A DNA stretch of 64,000 nucleotides from JAEUIE01 sp046350055 (GTDB lineage Bacteria > Planctomycetota > Planctomycetia > Gemmatales > HRBIN36). The position numbers were made by a program, and so were the translations under genes. This document shows positions 33,925 to 43,586 of the stretch, in pieces. Numbering within the stretch: position 1 is the first letter of the stretch; the number at the start of each line of letters is the position of its first letter. The notes under the pieces were generated by a model, which worked only from the letters and a program-made list of their open reading frames with translations, was not told where the DNA came from and made no database searches. The DNA lies in contig JAXMBC010000001.1 in NCBI GenBank assembly GCA_046350055.1, positions 124,001 to 188,000 on the forward strand. Reading direction: 5' to 3'.

Positions 33925-34893
33925 ATGGACGTAGAGTGGTTACCCTATCTCGGCAAGCTGTCAGCTCTCGCTGCCAGCATCGTCTGGTCGTTCTCCATCA
34001 CGATCTATCGTGCCCAGGGTGACGGCGTACCGGCCCAGACGCTCAATCTCTACAAGCTCTTCGTCGCCATCGTCGGCTTCAGTGCATTAGTCGTCGTCAT
34101 GCAGTTCGGCCCGGCTGAATATGCACCACGCTTCCCTGCCTCCTGGCAGAAGTCCTGCTGGCTCATGCTCTCTGGCATCATCGGGCTGACCCTCGGCGAT
34201 ACTCTTTTCTTCTACGCCATCAAGCATCTCGGTGCCGGGCTGACCTCCGCCCTGCAGTGCCTGACGCCACCACTCAACGCCATCATCGACTGGCTCTACC
34301 TCAACAAGCAGATGACAGGCATCCAGATCATCGGTCTCATCATCGTCGTGACAGCTGTCGCGGGTGTGGTACTGGCTGGTGCCCGGCGACGCAAGCGAAT
34401 CAGCAGGGAGCATGATGCCCTCTGGTTCCTCGGCCTGATTGCAGCCGTTGGTTCCGCATTCAGCTCCGCAGTTTCCTATGCCATCACAGGCGAGGCCCTC
34501 AAAGGCGAAAGTATCTGGACCTGCAACATCCTCCGCTTTGCCCCTGCCTTCGGGGTGCTGCTCGTATTCGCCCTCTTCACCCGTGGCGGTTGGTCCGGCG
34601 TGAAATACCTCGTATCCCATCCGAAAAAGATGGGTATGCTCACTGTTGCTGCCTTTCTTGGCACCATCGTCGGTATTTCCCTGCTCTCCTTTGGGTTTCA
34701 ACACGCTGATACAGGCATCGTGAGCACCTTGAGCACCACCTACCCCATCTGGGTAGTCGGGGTGGCAGCCTTGTTCCTGAAGGAATACCCTTCGCCCCAG
34801 CAACTGCTCTGCACCCTGCTGGCTATTGTGGGAATTGCCCTCTTGATGTTGCCTGCGAGCGTGTGGACTGGCTGGCTGACTGGGCATTTGTGA
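33925..34893 (+). CDS. EamA/DMT-family transporter
   Basis: A 322-residue inner-membrane protein with about ten helices in two homologous EamA halves (residues 10-150 and 170-310); the second half ends YPIWVVGVAALFLKEYPSPQQL, a family hallmark. Members export amino acids, metabolites or drugs. The linker ARRRKRISREHDA around residue 155 marks the turn between halves. It is a single gene; the substrate cannot be deduced. Confidence 0.9.
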   Translation: MDVEWLPYLGKLSALAASIVWSFSITIYRAQGDGVPAQTLNLYKLFVAIVGFSALVVVMQFGPAEYAPRFPASWQKSCWLMLSGIIGLTLGDTLFFYAIKHLGAGLTSALQCLTPPLNAIIDWLYLNKQMTGIQIIGLIIVVTAVAGVVLAGARRRKRISREHDALWFLGLIAAVGSAFSSAVSYAITGEALKGESIWTCNILRFAPAFGVLLVFALFTRGGWSGVKYLVSHPKKMGMLTVAAFLGTIVGISLLSFGFQHADTGIVSTLSTTYPIWVVGVAALFLKEYPSPQQLLCTLLAIVGIALLMLPASVWTGWLTGHL

Positions 34894-34929
34894 GCTAGGC
34901 TATGGCAGGTTCCCCCAGTGAGACCTGTC

Positions 34930-35805
34930 ATGATTCGCCTGCTCTACGTGCCCATCCTCCTGCTGCTGACACAGCAGACCATTCACGCTCAATACGGCCA
35001 CAACTGGACGTGGAAAGCTGCTCCCGATTCAGCGAAGCTGCGTAACTGTGTCAGCGACATGACCCTCTTGCTCAAAGCTACGCCGGTCCCCCTGGGTGGT
35101 ATCGATGGTGCGGGGGAACCCATGACTCGCGATGCCGTGATCACCTTCAATCAGAAGAGCGAAGGCACGAAGGTCGGTGACCCCTTTGTCTTCCCCGGCA
35201 ACATCGGATACAACGCCTGCAAGACCAACAAGGCTCCGTACGATGTCACTGTGACAGCCTGCCTGATCGTGGCCATGGAGCACTTCAGCAAAGATGAGAT
35301 CGCCATCGGGAGCGATGGCAAAATTAATGAAGCAGGCGAATGGAAGGAGGGAATCACCCTCTTCCGCAAAGTGTTTGGTCGTGATCCCAGGTTTATCAGT
35401 GCTGAGAAAGTCGCATCAACCTTCGAGTTCATCAAGCATATCGATCTCAAACCCAAGTGGGAGAGCAACCAGCTTTGGATCGTGTTTGGTCTGCTAGGCG
35501 TCGGGGCCCTGGCTGCGTGGTATGTATTCAACCCACGACCTGATTTCACCATCTACTTTGAACGCGACGGAACGGCGTATGTGAAAGGCAACTTCCCGGA
35601 GATGTATCTGAACGCTATCCGCACCTTCTTCAAGAGCGAACTGCCCATGCGCCGCAATGCCTTGGTGAAAGGCTGGCACGAAACGGGTGGCCGGTTCCGT
35701 CTGGGTTTCCTTGGCCCCATCTCCGACAAGGAGCAACAGCGTATCCGCACCTTCTTCGGCATGTTGCGGGCCAGGAAGAGCGAGGAAGTGGGAACGGGTG
35801 GCTGA
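34930..35805 (+). CDS. Hypothetical exported membrane protein
   Basis: A 291-residue protein: signal peptide (residues 1-21, ending TIHAQ), an exported domain (about 22-175) with Cys pairs, one membrane helix at about 183-203 (LWIVFGLLGVGALAAWYVF), and a ~90-residue C-terminal domain on the other face (FTIYFERDGTAYVKGNFPEMYL). I do not recognise a family. The ATG at 34930 gives the clean signal peptide, with a weak GTGAG upstream. It follows EamA by 36 bases and converges on the ygfZ gene, 2 bases away. Confidence 0.75.
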   Translation: MIRLLYVPILLLLTQQTIHAQYGHNWTWKAAPDSAKLRNCVSDMTLLLKATPVPLGGIDGAGEPMTRDAVITFNQKSEGTKVGDPFVFPGNIGYNACKTNKAPYDVTVTACLIVAMEHFSKDEIAIGSDGKINEAGEWKEGITLFRKVFGRDPRFISAEKVASTFEFIKHIDLKPKWESNQLWIVFGLLGVGALAAWYVFNPRPDFTIYFERDGTAYVKGNFPEMYLNAIRTFFKSELPMRRNALVKGWHETGGRFRLGFLGPISDKEQQRIRTFFGMLRARKSEEVGTGG

Positions 35806-35807
35806 TC

Positions 35808-36719
35808 TTACATCACTCTCGCTTCGACACCCTCTCTGGCTTGTAACACCGTACCCGTTGCCACGTATTCCTTGCGTAGCATTGCAAAGCCCATCCAGCC
35901 CAGCTGCTGGGAACATGCAACCGTTTTGAGCTTGCCGATTTCCTTGTCGTTCACCATCAGTGGCACATTCATCCACGATGCTGCGTTGTTGACTGGTCCT
36001 GTCAGCAAGACTCGCTTCAATTGCCGGTTGACATGTCCATACGCTCGTATGCGGGCGACTGTTTCCTGACCGATGTAGCAACCCTTGGTGAAACTGATTG
36101 CCTGTTCGGTTCGATTGACTTCCTGAGGCAGGTTGCTTTCATCGAAATCGATGCCATAGGCGGGAGTGCCCGCTTCCAGCCGAAGGATATCCCATTGGGG
36201 GTCGTCGGTCGTCAGCAGTGGCGAAGAGACCATGGCCTGAGCCATTGATAAAGAGGAGCGTGTCCCCCAGAGGAATGCTGAAGGTGAACCAAGAAAGTCG
36301 CATCGCTGCAGCGTCAGGCCATCACCCGGACAACAATGCTGCCAGAGTTCCAGTCGGCCCAGTTCCGGATGTTCTGGAATCAGCCACAGAAAGTCACTGT
36401 CGGTTCGATCTTCCAGTTGGACCTCTTCGCCAATGATGTACCGTTCCAGGTGACTGATCACTTTACCTGCCAGCCCCGGCTCCATGTTCAGATCCAGATG
36501 CTTTTGCGAAAGGCAGATACGCAGCCAGGCGACAATTTTCGCCTGTGCCGTGGTGAGGAAGGCTTCACATCCCTGCCCTGCCCCTGGTTTCACTACATCG
36601 TTCGTGGTGAAGTTCTGCAGGAAGGCCGCTCGATCCTTACCTGTCAGTCGGACCTTGCCGAACGCAGAAAGATCGAACGCAGGATGCTGGACGTTCTGAA
36701 GCGGTGATGTTGTGCTCAT
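35808..36719 (-). CDS. ygfZ: YgfZ/GcvT-domain folate-binding protein
   Basis: A 303-residue protein of the YgfZ (IBA57) family, which uses tetrahydrofolate to help assemble or repair iron-sulfur clusters. The family signature K-G-C-Y-x-G-Q-E is present as TKGCYIGQETVARIRAYGHVN at about residues 213-233, and the N-terminal segment GKDRAAFLQNFTTNDV matches the folate-binding domain. It is cytoplasmic. It lies downstream of, and is separated from, the BBP7 gene by a hairpin terminator. Confidence 0.9.
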   Translation of the reverse strand: MSTTSPLQNVQHPAFDLSAFGKVRLTGKDRAAFLQNFTTNDVVKPGAGQGCEAFLTTAQAKIVAWLRICLSQKHLDLNMEPGLAGKVISHLERYIIGEEVQLEDRTDSDFLWLIPEHPELGRLELWQHCCPGDGLTLQRCDFLGSPSAFLWGTRSSLSMAQAMVSSPLLTTDDPQWDILRLEAGTPAYGIDFDESNLPQEVNRTEQAISFTKGCYIGQETVARIRAYGHVNRQLKRVLLTGPVNNAASWMNVPLMVNDKEIGKLKTVACSQQLGWMGFAMLRKEYVATGTVLQAREGVEARVM

Positions 36720-36730
36720 GACTCCATTCT

Positions 36731-36765
36731 AATAACGAAACAACCCCTGAGTCTCCTCAGGGGTT
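36731..36765 (-). terminator. Hairpin terminator between BBP7 and ygfZ genes
   Basis: An 11-base-pair perfect stem CAACCCCTGAG (36741-36751) with CTCAGGGGTTG (36755-36765) and a short loop, followed on the minus strand by TTTCGTTATT. It lies about 40 bases past the BBP7 stop and 20 bases before the ygfZ start. Confidence 0.78.
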
Positions 36766-36803
36766 GATATGGATCATGGAACCAGCTGCGTTGTCAGCCG
36801 CGG

Positions 36804-38189
36804 CTAGAACACGAATTCCACCGTAGCCGATGGACCGTGGTAGATCACAGTGTCAGCTGTGCTGCGGTAGGTGGGAGCAGCTTGCAAATCGTAGGTAAAC
36901 TGCCCTTGAGCCTGGGCCACACCGGTGTAGATGCGGAGGTCATAACCTGCCCGCAACCGCATGTTTCCCAGGTTCATATCGAAATACAGGCCACCTTCAT
37001 AAGCCTGGGCAAATCGCCAGGTGGTATCGCTGACGTTGTATGCTGTGAAGCCATCACCACGTACCAGCGAGGTGGTTGTCTTGGCACCGTTAGCCAGCAA
37101 GGCAATCTTCTGATCCCACGTCATACTCCAGGTGGGAGAGAATCGCTGGGTAATCGACCAGCCAATCTGACCACCCACCATGTCGTTCTCGCCACGCCAT
37201 CCCAGTGTGGCCTTGGTGGTGGGATCATTGATGCCTAACTGCAGATCATCGTCTACCGTGTAGTGATACAACTGATCCTGCAGTTTGATATACCGGGCAC
37301 CGATCAGGTAGCTGACATCCAGCGTCTTCCAGCAGTCACCGAAGAAGCGGAAATTGATTTCACCACTGTAGATGCTGTTCTTGTATGCCAGGTTCATGAA
37401 ATCAGCATTGGTCCAGAGACCAAATGTATCCTGAAAGCCAACTGGCACATTGGTATAGGGCGAGTTCAGCCGACCGAGCGAAGTGAAACCTTTGCTCGTT
37501 TCAGAATTGACCAGGTAGAACCCACCGATTTCAAAGATCATGCAGCGGTAGTCATCCTGCAACCCGATCGATGCCTGCACGCCATTGTTGAGGCCGGGCG
37601 AGGCATCGCTGAGATAACCGATGAAGGGAGTCACACCGAAAGTGGGATCACCCAGGCCGTCGATATTGTTGTCGATGGATTCCCGCGAGACGACGGGGAA
37701 GTCAGCTACGCCATTGCGACGCAGACCGATGTAACCCGCTTTGACATAAACGCGACGGCGTTCACCATCTTCGCTGTAGAAGATCTTGTCCCAGATGCTG
37801 GTGCGATTATCGTGGGAGATACCAGGGTAATAGGTGCCACCCATGGGCAGCCCTACGCCAGGCATACCGTTCGGGCCACAGTCGCCGTTGAAGGCGGGGC
37901 CACCTGGCAAGCCAGGCATGCCACCCATACCGGGATCAGCCATGGGGACGGCAGGGCCGCCTTGCATCCCCGGCATTCCGGGCATCCCAGGCATTCCACC
38001 TGGAGCCATGGCTGGCATTCCTGGGCCATAGCCTGTGCCAAAGAGCGGCATGGGGCCTTGAGGCGCCCCACCAGCCGGTGCCATGTTCATGGGCATCGGT
38101 TCACGCGGGCCATACTGGGCCTGTGCCATCGGGCAAAGGCTCACGCAGCCCAATCCCACTAACAGACCGCTTGCCCATCGATTCGCCAT
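36804..38189 (-). CDS. BBP7-family outer-membrane beta-barrel protein with GMP repeats
   Basis: A 461-residue exported protein: signal peptide (residues 1-24, ending AQAQ), then a low-complexity Gly/Met/Pro region (about 30-120) with runs of GMPGMPGMPG, and a beta-strand-rich, Tyr/Trp-containing barrel from about 135 to the end, which closes with TVEFVF, a terminal Phe typical of outer-membrane barrels. The pattern is that of the planctomycete BBP7 group. Function is unknown; the collagen-like repeat could extend from the surface or span the periplasm. Terminated by the hairpin at 36741-36765. Confidence 0.85.
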   Translation of the reverse strand: MANRWASGLLVGLGCVSLCPMAQAQYGPREPMPMNMAPAGGAPQGPMPLFGTGYGPGMPAMAPGGMPGMPGMPGMQGGPAVPMADPGMGGMPGLPGGPAFNGDCGPNGMPGVGLPMGGTYYPGISHDNRTSIWDKIFYSEDGERRRVYVKAGYIGLRRNGVADFPVVSRESIDNNIDGLGDPTFGVTPFIGYLSDASPGLNNGVQASIGLQDDYRCMIFEIGGFYLVNSETSKGFTSLGRLNSPYTNVPVGFQDTFGLWTNADFMNLAYKNSIYSGEINFRFFGDCWKTLDVSYLIGARYIKLQDQLYHYTVDDDLQLGINDPTTKATLGWRGENDMVGGQIGWSITQRFSPTWSMTWDQKIALLANGAKTTTSLVRGDGFTAYNVSDTTWRFAQAYEGGLYFDMNLGNMRLRAGYDLRIYTGVAQAQGQFTYDLQAAPTYRSTADTVIYHGPSATVEFVF

Positions 38190-38449
38190 GATCTGTTCCC
38201 CTAACGGCCCCGCGGCGGAGGCTCGTGTCGTCCCCCCTGCATTTCACCCACGCCGAGACGCAACTCGCGCAAGCAGGCAATAGCAGATGGGTGAATCATC
38301 GGCCTGAAAGACTGGCTTTCTTGAAACAATCCCTAACCTCACTACCCTGTGCATCTCCGGTAAGACTTGCCCAGTCGCCTTCCCTTACTTGCCTTCCTTC
38401 GCTACGATGGGTTCTCTTCACTAACTTTCCCAGCAGGGTACCAAGCACG

Positions 38450-39157
38450 ATGTCGAGTGAAACCACCTCTGCGGTATCTGGGCAACCTGGCGAACCCTTA
38501 CCCGCCCTCACGCCTCTGGAACGGCGCATCCTCGGTGTTCTGGTCGAAAAAGCCAAAACCACCCCCGATGCCTACCCCCTGACCCTCAATTCCCTGGTTA
38601 CGGGCTGCAACCAGAAGAGCAACCGTGAACCGGTCATGGATGTGAGCGATGTCGAAGTGGAAGAGGTCATTCCCAATCTCAAAAAGCTCGGCTACATGCA
38701 GCAGATTCTGGGTAGCGGACGCTCTGACAAATTCCGTCACTGCCTCTACGATGCCTGGCGGGTGGACAAGGTGCAGCTAGCCATCCTGGGCGAACTGCTG
38801 CTGCGGGGCAGTCAATCGGAAGGAGACCTGCGTGGAAGAGCGTCACGCATGGAACCGATCGCTGACCTGGAAACGCTCCGGCCCATTGTGAAATCCCTCG
38901 CTGAACGGGGCATGGTGATTTACCTCACCCCCGAAGGCCGCCGTGGCACGATGGTAACGCACGGCTTTCATACCACTGAAGAGTTACAACTGCTTAAGGC
39001 ACGGGCTGAACGATTAGTAGTCGATGAACCATCACAATCCATCTCCCGGCCTGCACCATCGAGTTCCGCCCTGGAACAGCGAGTGCAATCCCTGGAACAC
39101 ACTGTAGCTGAATTGAAAACCATCGTACTTGCACTTCAGTCCAAATGGGGTTCCTGA
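38450..39157 (+). CDS. YceH/DUF480-family protein
   Basis: A 235-residue cytoplasmic protein. The family is marked by LTPLERRILGVLVEKAKTTPD, YPLTLNSLVTGCNQKSNREPV and RGSQSEGDLRGRASRM. It comprises two winged-helix domains (about 20-110 and 115-190) and a C-terminal coiled coil. Function is not established in the family; a DNA-binding role is possible. The ATG at 38450 is used; an open frame back to 38225 is not protein-like. Confidence 0.9.
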   Translation: MSSETTSAVSGQPGEPLPALTPLERRILGVLVEKAKTTPDAYPLTLNSLVTGCNQKSNREPVMDVSDVEVEEVIPNLKKLGYMQQILGSGRSDKFRHCLYDAWRVDKVQLAILGELLLRGSQSEGDLRGRASRMEPIADLETLRPIVKSLAERGMVIYLTPEGRRGTMVTHGFHTTEELQLLKARAERLVVDEPSQSISRPAPSSSALEQRVQSLEHTVAELKTIVLALQSKWGS

Positions 39158-39295
39158 ATCGATGTACCAAGGCGGATAAACATCCAACATTTCTTGGTCA
39201 GCGAAGTCTCAGACGGGTAGAATGTACAGGATATACCCTTTGGTGCGGAAACGCTCCGGAAGGTGTAGTGATCGTTCGTGAAGGAACCCCCACGC

Positions 39296-41314
39296 ATGGC
39301 AACGCGAGATAACTCGCCTGATGAACGCGATGACAAATCGAAGAAAGCCCCCACTATTCTTACCGGGCCGTGGTGGATTTTGATTGTCATCACGCTGGCT
39401 CTCTTTGTCTTCCTGCTCATGCGCGAACAGTACCTGGGCAATACACGCATTCCCTACAGCGAATTCAAATTGCAACTCAGCCGGGGCAATATCAAAAATG
39501 TCCGTATCGGCACCACGGTCATTCGTGGTGAGCTTCGTGACTGGAAGGTCCTGCCCGAAGATTTCAGGAAGGGCCGACGTGAATCTGACACCAGCTTCAC
39601 CACTTTGCGCTCGGATGATAAGGATCTGAACACCCAGCTCGACCAGGCCCGACTCGCCGGACTGGATTACTACGACAGTGAACCAGATTCCTCTGGCACG
39701 ATTACTACCTTACTGGTCTACCTGGCACCCATTCTGATCCTTGTTGCACTCTTCATGTTCATCCTGCCACGGATGCGTGATCCTATGGGTGGCGGGTTCA
39801 TCTCCAGCTACATCAAAAGCCCGGCGAAACGTTACGAAAAAGGTAAGACCCGCGTCACCTTTGAAGATGTTGCCGGTATGGAAAATGCCAAGGCTGAGCT
39901 TCAGGAAGTAGTCGACTTCCTCAAGAGCCCTGAAAAGTTCCACAAGCTGGGTGGCCAGATTCCCAAGGGTGTGCTGCTTATCGGTCCGCCAGGCACCGGC
40001 AAGACTCTGATTGCCCGGGCTGTTGCCGGCGAAGCTGGGGTGCCATTTTACAGCATCAGCGGCTCCGAATTCATTCAGATGTTCGTCGGTGTCGGCGCAA
40101 GCCGCGTGCGAGATCTCTTCAAGACTGCACGCGAGAACTGTCCCTGTATCATGTTTGTGGATGAAATTGATGCGGTGGGACGTGTTCGCGGTGCAGGCCT
40201 GGGTGGCGGACATGACGAACGTGAGCAGACCCTCAATCAGATTCTCACCGAAATGGATGGCTTTTCGCCCACCGAATCGGTGATCGTGCTCGCAGCCACC
40301 AATCGCCCTGATGTGCTGGACCCCGCTCTGCTCCGTCCCGGTCGGTTTGATCGACATGTCACTATTGATCGCCCGACCTGGCAGGGCCGCCTGGCGATCC
40401 TTAAAGTGCATACCCGCGATAAGCCGCTCGCCGCAGATGTGAACCTCGAAGCCATCGCCCGCACCAGCATCGGCATGACAGGTGCCGACCTGCGGAACCT
40501 GGCAAACGAAGCTGCCCTCAATGCCACCCGAGCCAACCGTAACAAGATCACCACGCGTGACTTTACCGACGCTGCTGACCGGGTGATCCTGGGCGCCAAG
40601 CGGGAAGAAGTTCTCAAGGAATCCGACAAGTATCGAACTGCTATTCATGAAGCAGGCCACGCGCTGTGTGGCTGGCTGGAACCGCAGTCAGATCCGCTTC
40701 ACAAGGTGACGATCATTCCCCGTGGCAGGGCTCTGGGTGTTACCCAGTTCCGTCCCGATGATGACAAGCTGGAGCACACGGAACCGCAACTTCGCGCTCA
40801 TCTGGTGATGGCCATGGGTGGAAGGGCAGCGGACAAGCTGATCTTCGGCCAGACCAACTCCGGGGCTGCGATGGACATCAAGCAGGCGTCCCGTATTGCC
40901 CGGCTCATGGTCACACAGTTCGGTATGAGCGAAAAGCTGGGGCCGGTTCACTATCGAATCGGCGAGGAGCACGTCTTCCTGGGCAAGGAGATACAGGAGT
41001 CGCGTGATTTCGGCGAAAGCACGATGCAGTTGATCGATGAAGAAGTGCGTCGCCTGGTGCTTGAAGCTGAGTCGCGAGCCGTAGAACACCTGACGACGCA
41101 TCGTAAGAAGCTGGATCTTCTCGCTGAGGCCCTGCTCAAGCGTGAAGAACTGAGCAAGGAAGAAGTGGATCTACTGCTCAAGGCTGAATCGCTCGACGTT
41201 CTGCCACCGATTGTAGTGGAAGATACCAAGACACCCGCAGCGCCAGCCAAGGTCGAGGAGACCCCCTCTTCAGCGGATGTGCCCAGTACCATTCGTCCCC
41301 TTCCTGCGGTGTAA
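39296..41314 (+). CDS. ftsH: ATP-dependent zinc metalloprotease FtsH
   Basis: A 672-residue inner-membrane AAA+ protease. Two membrane helices (about 22-42 and 140-157) flank a periplasmic domain. The AAA module has Walker A GPPGTGKT (about 232), Walker B CIMFVDEID and the second region of homology RPGRFDRHV. The zinc-protease motif HEAGH is at about 451, with the third ligand Asp in GAAMDIKQA. It degrades misfolded membrane proteins and regulators. The ATG at 39296 is preceded by GAAGGA; a GTG at 39278 is possible. The C-terminus has a Ser/Pro-rich tail. The ROK kinase starts 2 bases after the stop. Confidence 0.95.
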   Translation: MATRDNSPDERDDKSKKAPTILTGPWWILIVITLALFVFLLMREQYLGNTRIPYSEFKLQLSRGNIKNVRIGTTVIRGELRDWKVLPEDFRKGRRESDTSFTTLRSDDKDLNTQLDQARLAGLDYYDSEPDSSGTITTLLVYLAPILILVALFMFILPRMRDPMGGGFISSYIKSPAKRYEKGKTRVTFEDVAGMENAKAELQEVVDFLKSPEKFHKLGGQIPKGVLLIGPPGTGKTLIARAVAGEAGVPFYSISGSEFIQMFVGVGASRVRDLFKTARENCPCIMFVDEIDAVGRVRGAGLGGGHDEREQTLNQILTEMDGFSPTESVIVLAATNRPDVLDPALLRPGRFDRHVTIDRPTWQGRLAILKVHTRDKPLAADVNLEAIARTSIGMTGADLRNLANEAALNATRANRNKITTRDFTDAADRVILGAKREEVLKESDKYRTAIHEAGHALCGWLEPQSDPLHKVTIIPRGRALGVTQFRPDDDKLEHTEPQLRAHLVMAMGGRAADKLIFGQTNSGAAMDIKQASRIARLMVTQFGMSEKLGPVHYRIGEEHVFLGKEIQESRDFGESTMQLIDEEVRRLVLEAESRAVEHLTTHRKKLDLLAEALLKREELSKEEVDLLLKAESLDVLPPIVVEDTKTPAAPAKVEETPSSADVPSTIRPLPAV

Positions 41315-41316
41315 CG

Positions 41317-42222
41317 ATGCCGCTATTTCTTGGCGTGGAAATCGGCGGCACCAAGCTGCAAGTGGGGCTGGGGGATGGCCTGGGAAACATTCAGCATCTG
41401 CATCGTGTCGCAGCCAGACCTGAGGAAGGGGCTGGAGGAATCCGACACCAGATTGCCTCTGCAGTAGATGACGTACTCCAACGCGCCAACATCTCTGCTG
41501 CCGAAATCACCCGTTGCGGCATTGGCTTCGGCGGGCCAGTGGATGATCGCACGCAAAGCACCATCACTTCGCATCAGGTTGCTGGCTGGGATCATTTCCC
41601 GCTGGCTTCCTGGCTTCATCAAACGCTGGGAATTCCCGCAGTCATCGGGAACGATGCCGATCTCGCCGGGCTTGCTGAAGCTCACTTTGGCGCTGGGCGA
41701 GGATGCAACCCTGTCTTCTACATGAATATCGGTTCCGGCATCGGTGGGGCTCTTATCCTGGAGGGTCGCATCCATCGCGGCACCGGCCTGGGTGCTGGTG
41801 AAATTGGCCACTTGTGGATCGACTACGACGCAGATGACTGGCAGCCTGGTGGCGAAGCCTGGTCGATTCTGGAACATCGTGCTTCAGGCTGGGCCTTGCA
41901 AAAAGCAGGGAAGTCACCCGATGTAGTAACGCTGTTAGGAGCTGTGGAAGCTGGCGAAGCATCCGCAGTTACTGCCTGGCAGCGTGCACATCGACGCCTG
42001 GCAATCGCCCTCTCGCATGTCGTTGCTCTGCTCTGTCCGCAGCGTATCGTTCTGGGAGGCGGTGTCTCATTGGCTCCACCCTCGCTATTTCTCGAGCCTC
42101 TACGAGAGGAATTGGCTGCTATCGCCTTCAAGCCTTTTGCCAACTGCTACGATGTGCAGGTAGCTGGGCTGGGAGAATTAGTGGTGGTGCACGGGGCGTT
42201 AGCGCTGGCAGCACAGTCTTGA
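41317..42222 (+). CDS. ROK-family sugar kinase
   Basis: A 301-residue sugar kinase or related protein. The N-terminal phosphate loop is GVEIGGTKLQVGLGD, the substrate region IGNDADLAGLAEA contains the catalytic-type Asp, and GIGGALILEG follows. In most ROK proteins a zinc site with three Cys follows GEIGH; here the sequence reads GEIGHLWIDYDADDWQPGG, with none of the cysteines. Probably a glucokinase or N-acetyl-sugar kinase; the substrate is not certain. It lies 2 bases after ftsH and is likely co-transcribed. Confidence 0.88.
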   Translation: MPLFLGVEIGGTKLQVGLGDGLGNIQHLHRVAARPEEGAGGIRHQIASAVDDVLQRANISAAEITRCGIGFGGPVDDRTQSTITSHQVAGWDHFPLASWLHQTLGIPAVIGNDADLAGLAEAHFGAGRGCNPVFYMNIGSGIGGALILEGRIHRGTGLGAGEIGHLWIDYDADDWQPGGEAWSILEHRASGWALQKAGKSPDVVTLLGAVEAGEASAVTAWQRAHRRLAIALSHVVALLCPQRIVLGGGVSLAPPSLFLEPLREELAAIAFKPFANCYDVQVAGLGELVVVHGALALAAQS

Positions 42223-42309
42223 TTACTGCTCGCGGCCTGGTAGTTCTTAGCTTCATCATGTCTTGAGGTGCATCTCGCTACAGTAGCCCCATCTTCATGG
42301 GAACGACAC

Positions 42310-43572
42310 ATGCAACATAGGTTCATGGTGGTATTGACCATCTTGTTGGGATTGGTCCTGAGTACAGTCTCGGCTGCACAGCCTCCGGAAAAGCGTCCTC
42401 CTCGAAAAGGCCCTCCTGGCAAAGAGAATGGCAAAGGCAGCATACCGCAGCAATCAGCACATCCTGAAGACAAAGCAGCTTTTGGCACCGAGCCGGAAAC
42501 TCCTGCCCCGACTACCCCCGCAGGCATGAAACACCTGGGTGGCAGATGGTATCTGAATGGCAAGACCTATCTCTACCGTGATGCCCAGCGATTCGTCGAA
42601 CCATTCGGCTACACTGGCGACTCCAACAAAGATGGCATTCCCGATCTCGTCGTGAGCCATGATGACTCCTTCATCATCCTCCATTCGCAGAATCTTCCCA
42701 ATCATCCACATGCCCCGTTCCCCAATAGTCGCAATCCCAACACTATCACAGCCCAGAAGTTAAAACTCAAGATCCCGATCACACCACAAAAGGGAACGAG
42801 CATTACGCGCGTGCCAATGGGGCCGATCGCTGTGGCAGTCAATGGTGTAGTATTCTTCAATCCGTTCGAAGCAGGTGGCATGAATGCTGTGCAAGGTTAC
42901 CGGTCCGAATGGCTCGATTCCTGCTGTGGACATCCACAACAACATGGTGTGTATCATTACCACAAATATCCAAGTTGCGTGAAAAGCCCTTTTCCGGACG
43001 ACGGCGAACAGCACTCACCTCCCATTGGGTTTGCCTGGGATGGTTACCCCATTTATGGACCGTACGAAGCCAAGGGCGTCGAAGCGAAGGATTTGAAGGA
43101 CAACCAGATGCTCGATGTGTGTAACGGCCACTTCGACCCGGAGCGAGGCTATCATTATCATGTCACTCCCGGCAAGTTCCCATACGTGCTTGGTGGATAT
43201 GCTGGTGTACCTGAGCGGTCAAACGGCCACGGTATCGGGCGGGATCCAGTCGGGGCGATTCGTGACAATGCAACAGGAAGCAGTCGATATGATCAGGCCC
43301 TGGTTGTTACGCCAGCTACTATTGCGCGAGGCAAGACGGTTGTCTTGCACATTGCTGGCAAGACAAACACTCTCCCAGCGGAGTTACCGAGCCGGGTACT
43401 GGTAGGGCCCTACGTAGGAAGCCAGCTGCGGCGCGATGGGAATGACATCACAGTATCAGTGAGTGTTCCCGAGGATGCAAGCTGCTGTCGACACGATGTG
43501 CATCTGGAGTATCATCGCAGTGGACAGACGGTAGTAGCCAAACAGAACGAAGCAGTGCGGGTGATCAAGTAG
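42310..43572 (+). CDS. YHYH-domain secreted protein
   Basis: A 420-residue exported protein. The signal peptide covers residues 1-24 (MVVLTILLGLVLSTVSAAQ). A Pro/Lys-rich linker follows, and then a YHYH domain (about 90-330) with HGVYHYHKYPSC and the repeated PIYGPYE and GYHYHVTPG motifs, probably metal-binding. A beta-rich C-terminal domain closes the protein (about 330-420). The YHYH family is widespread, with no firm activity. The ATG at 42310 gives the clean signal peptide. Convergent with the WD40 kinase, 14 bases apart. Confidence 0.87.
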   Translation: MQHRFMVVLTILLGLVLSTVSAAQPPEKRPPRKGPPGKENGKGSIPQQSAHPEDKAAFGTEPETPAPTTPAGMKHLGGRWYLNGKTYLYRDAQRFVEPFGYTGDSNKDGIPDLVVSHDDSFIILHSQNLPNHPHAPFPNSRNPNTITAQKLKLKIPITPQKGTSITRVPMGPIAVAVNGVVFFNPFEAGGMNAVQGYRSEWLDSCCGHPQQHGVYHYHKYPSCVKSPFPDDGEQHSPPIGFAWDGYPIYGPYEAKGVEAKDLKDNQMLDVCNGHFDPERGYHYHVTPGKFPYVLGGYAGVPERSNGHGIGRDPVGAIRDNATGSSRYDQALVVTPATIARGKTVVLHIAGKTNTLPAELPSRVLVGPYVGSQLRRDGNDITVSVSVPEDASCCRHDVHLEYHRSGQTVVAKQNEAVRVIK

Positions 43573-43586
43573 AGATCATGGCAGCC

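Noticed and set aside
33714..33926. A 70-codon frame in the ABC-EamA gap
   Set aside because: No homology, poor composition and it overlaps short inverted repeats; more likely noncoding.
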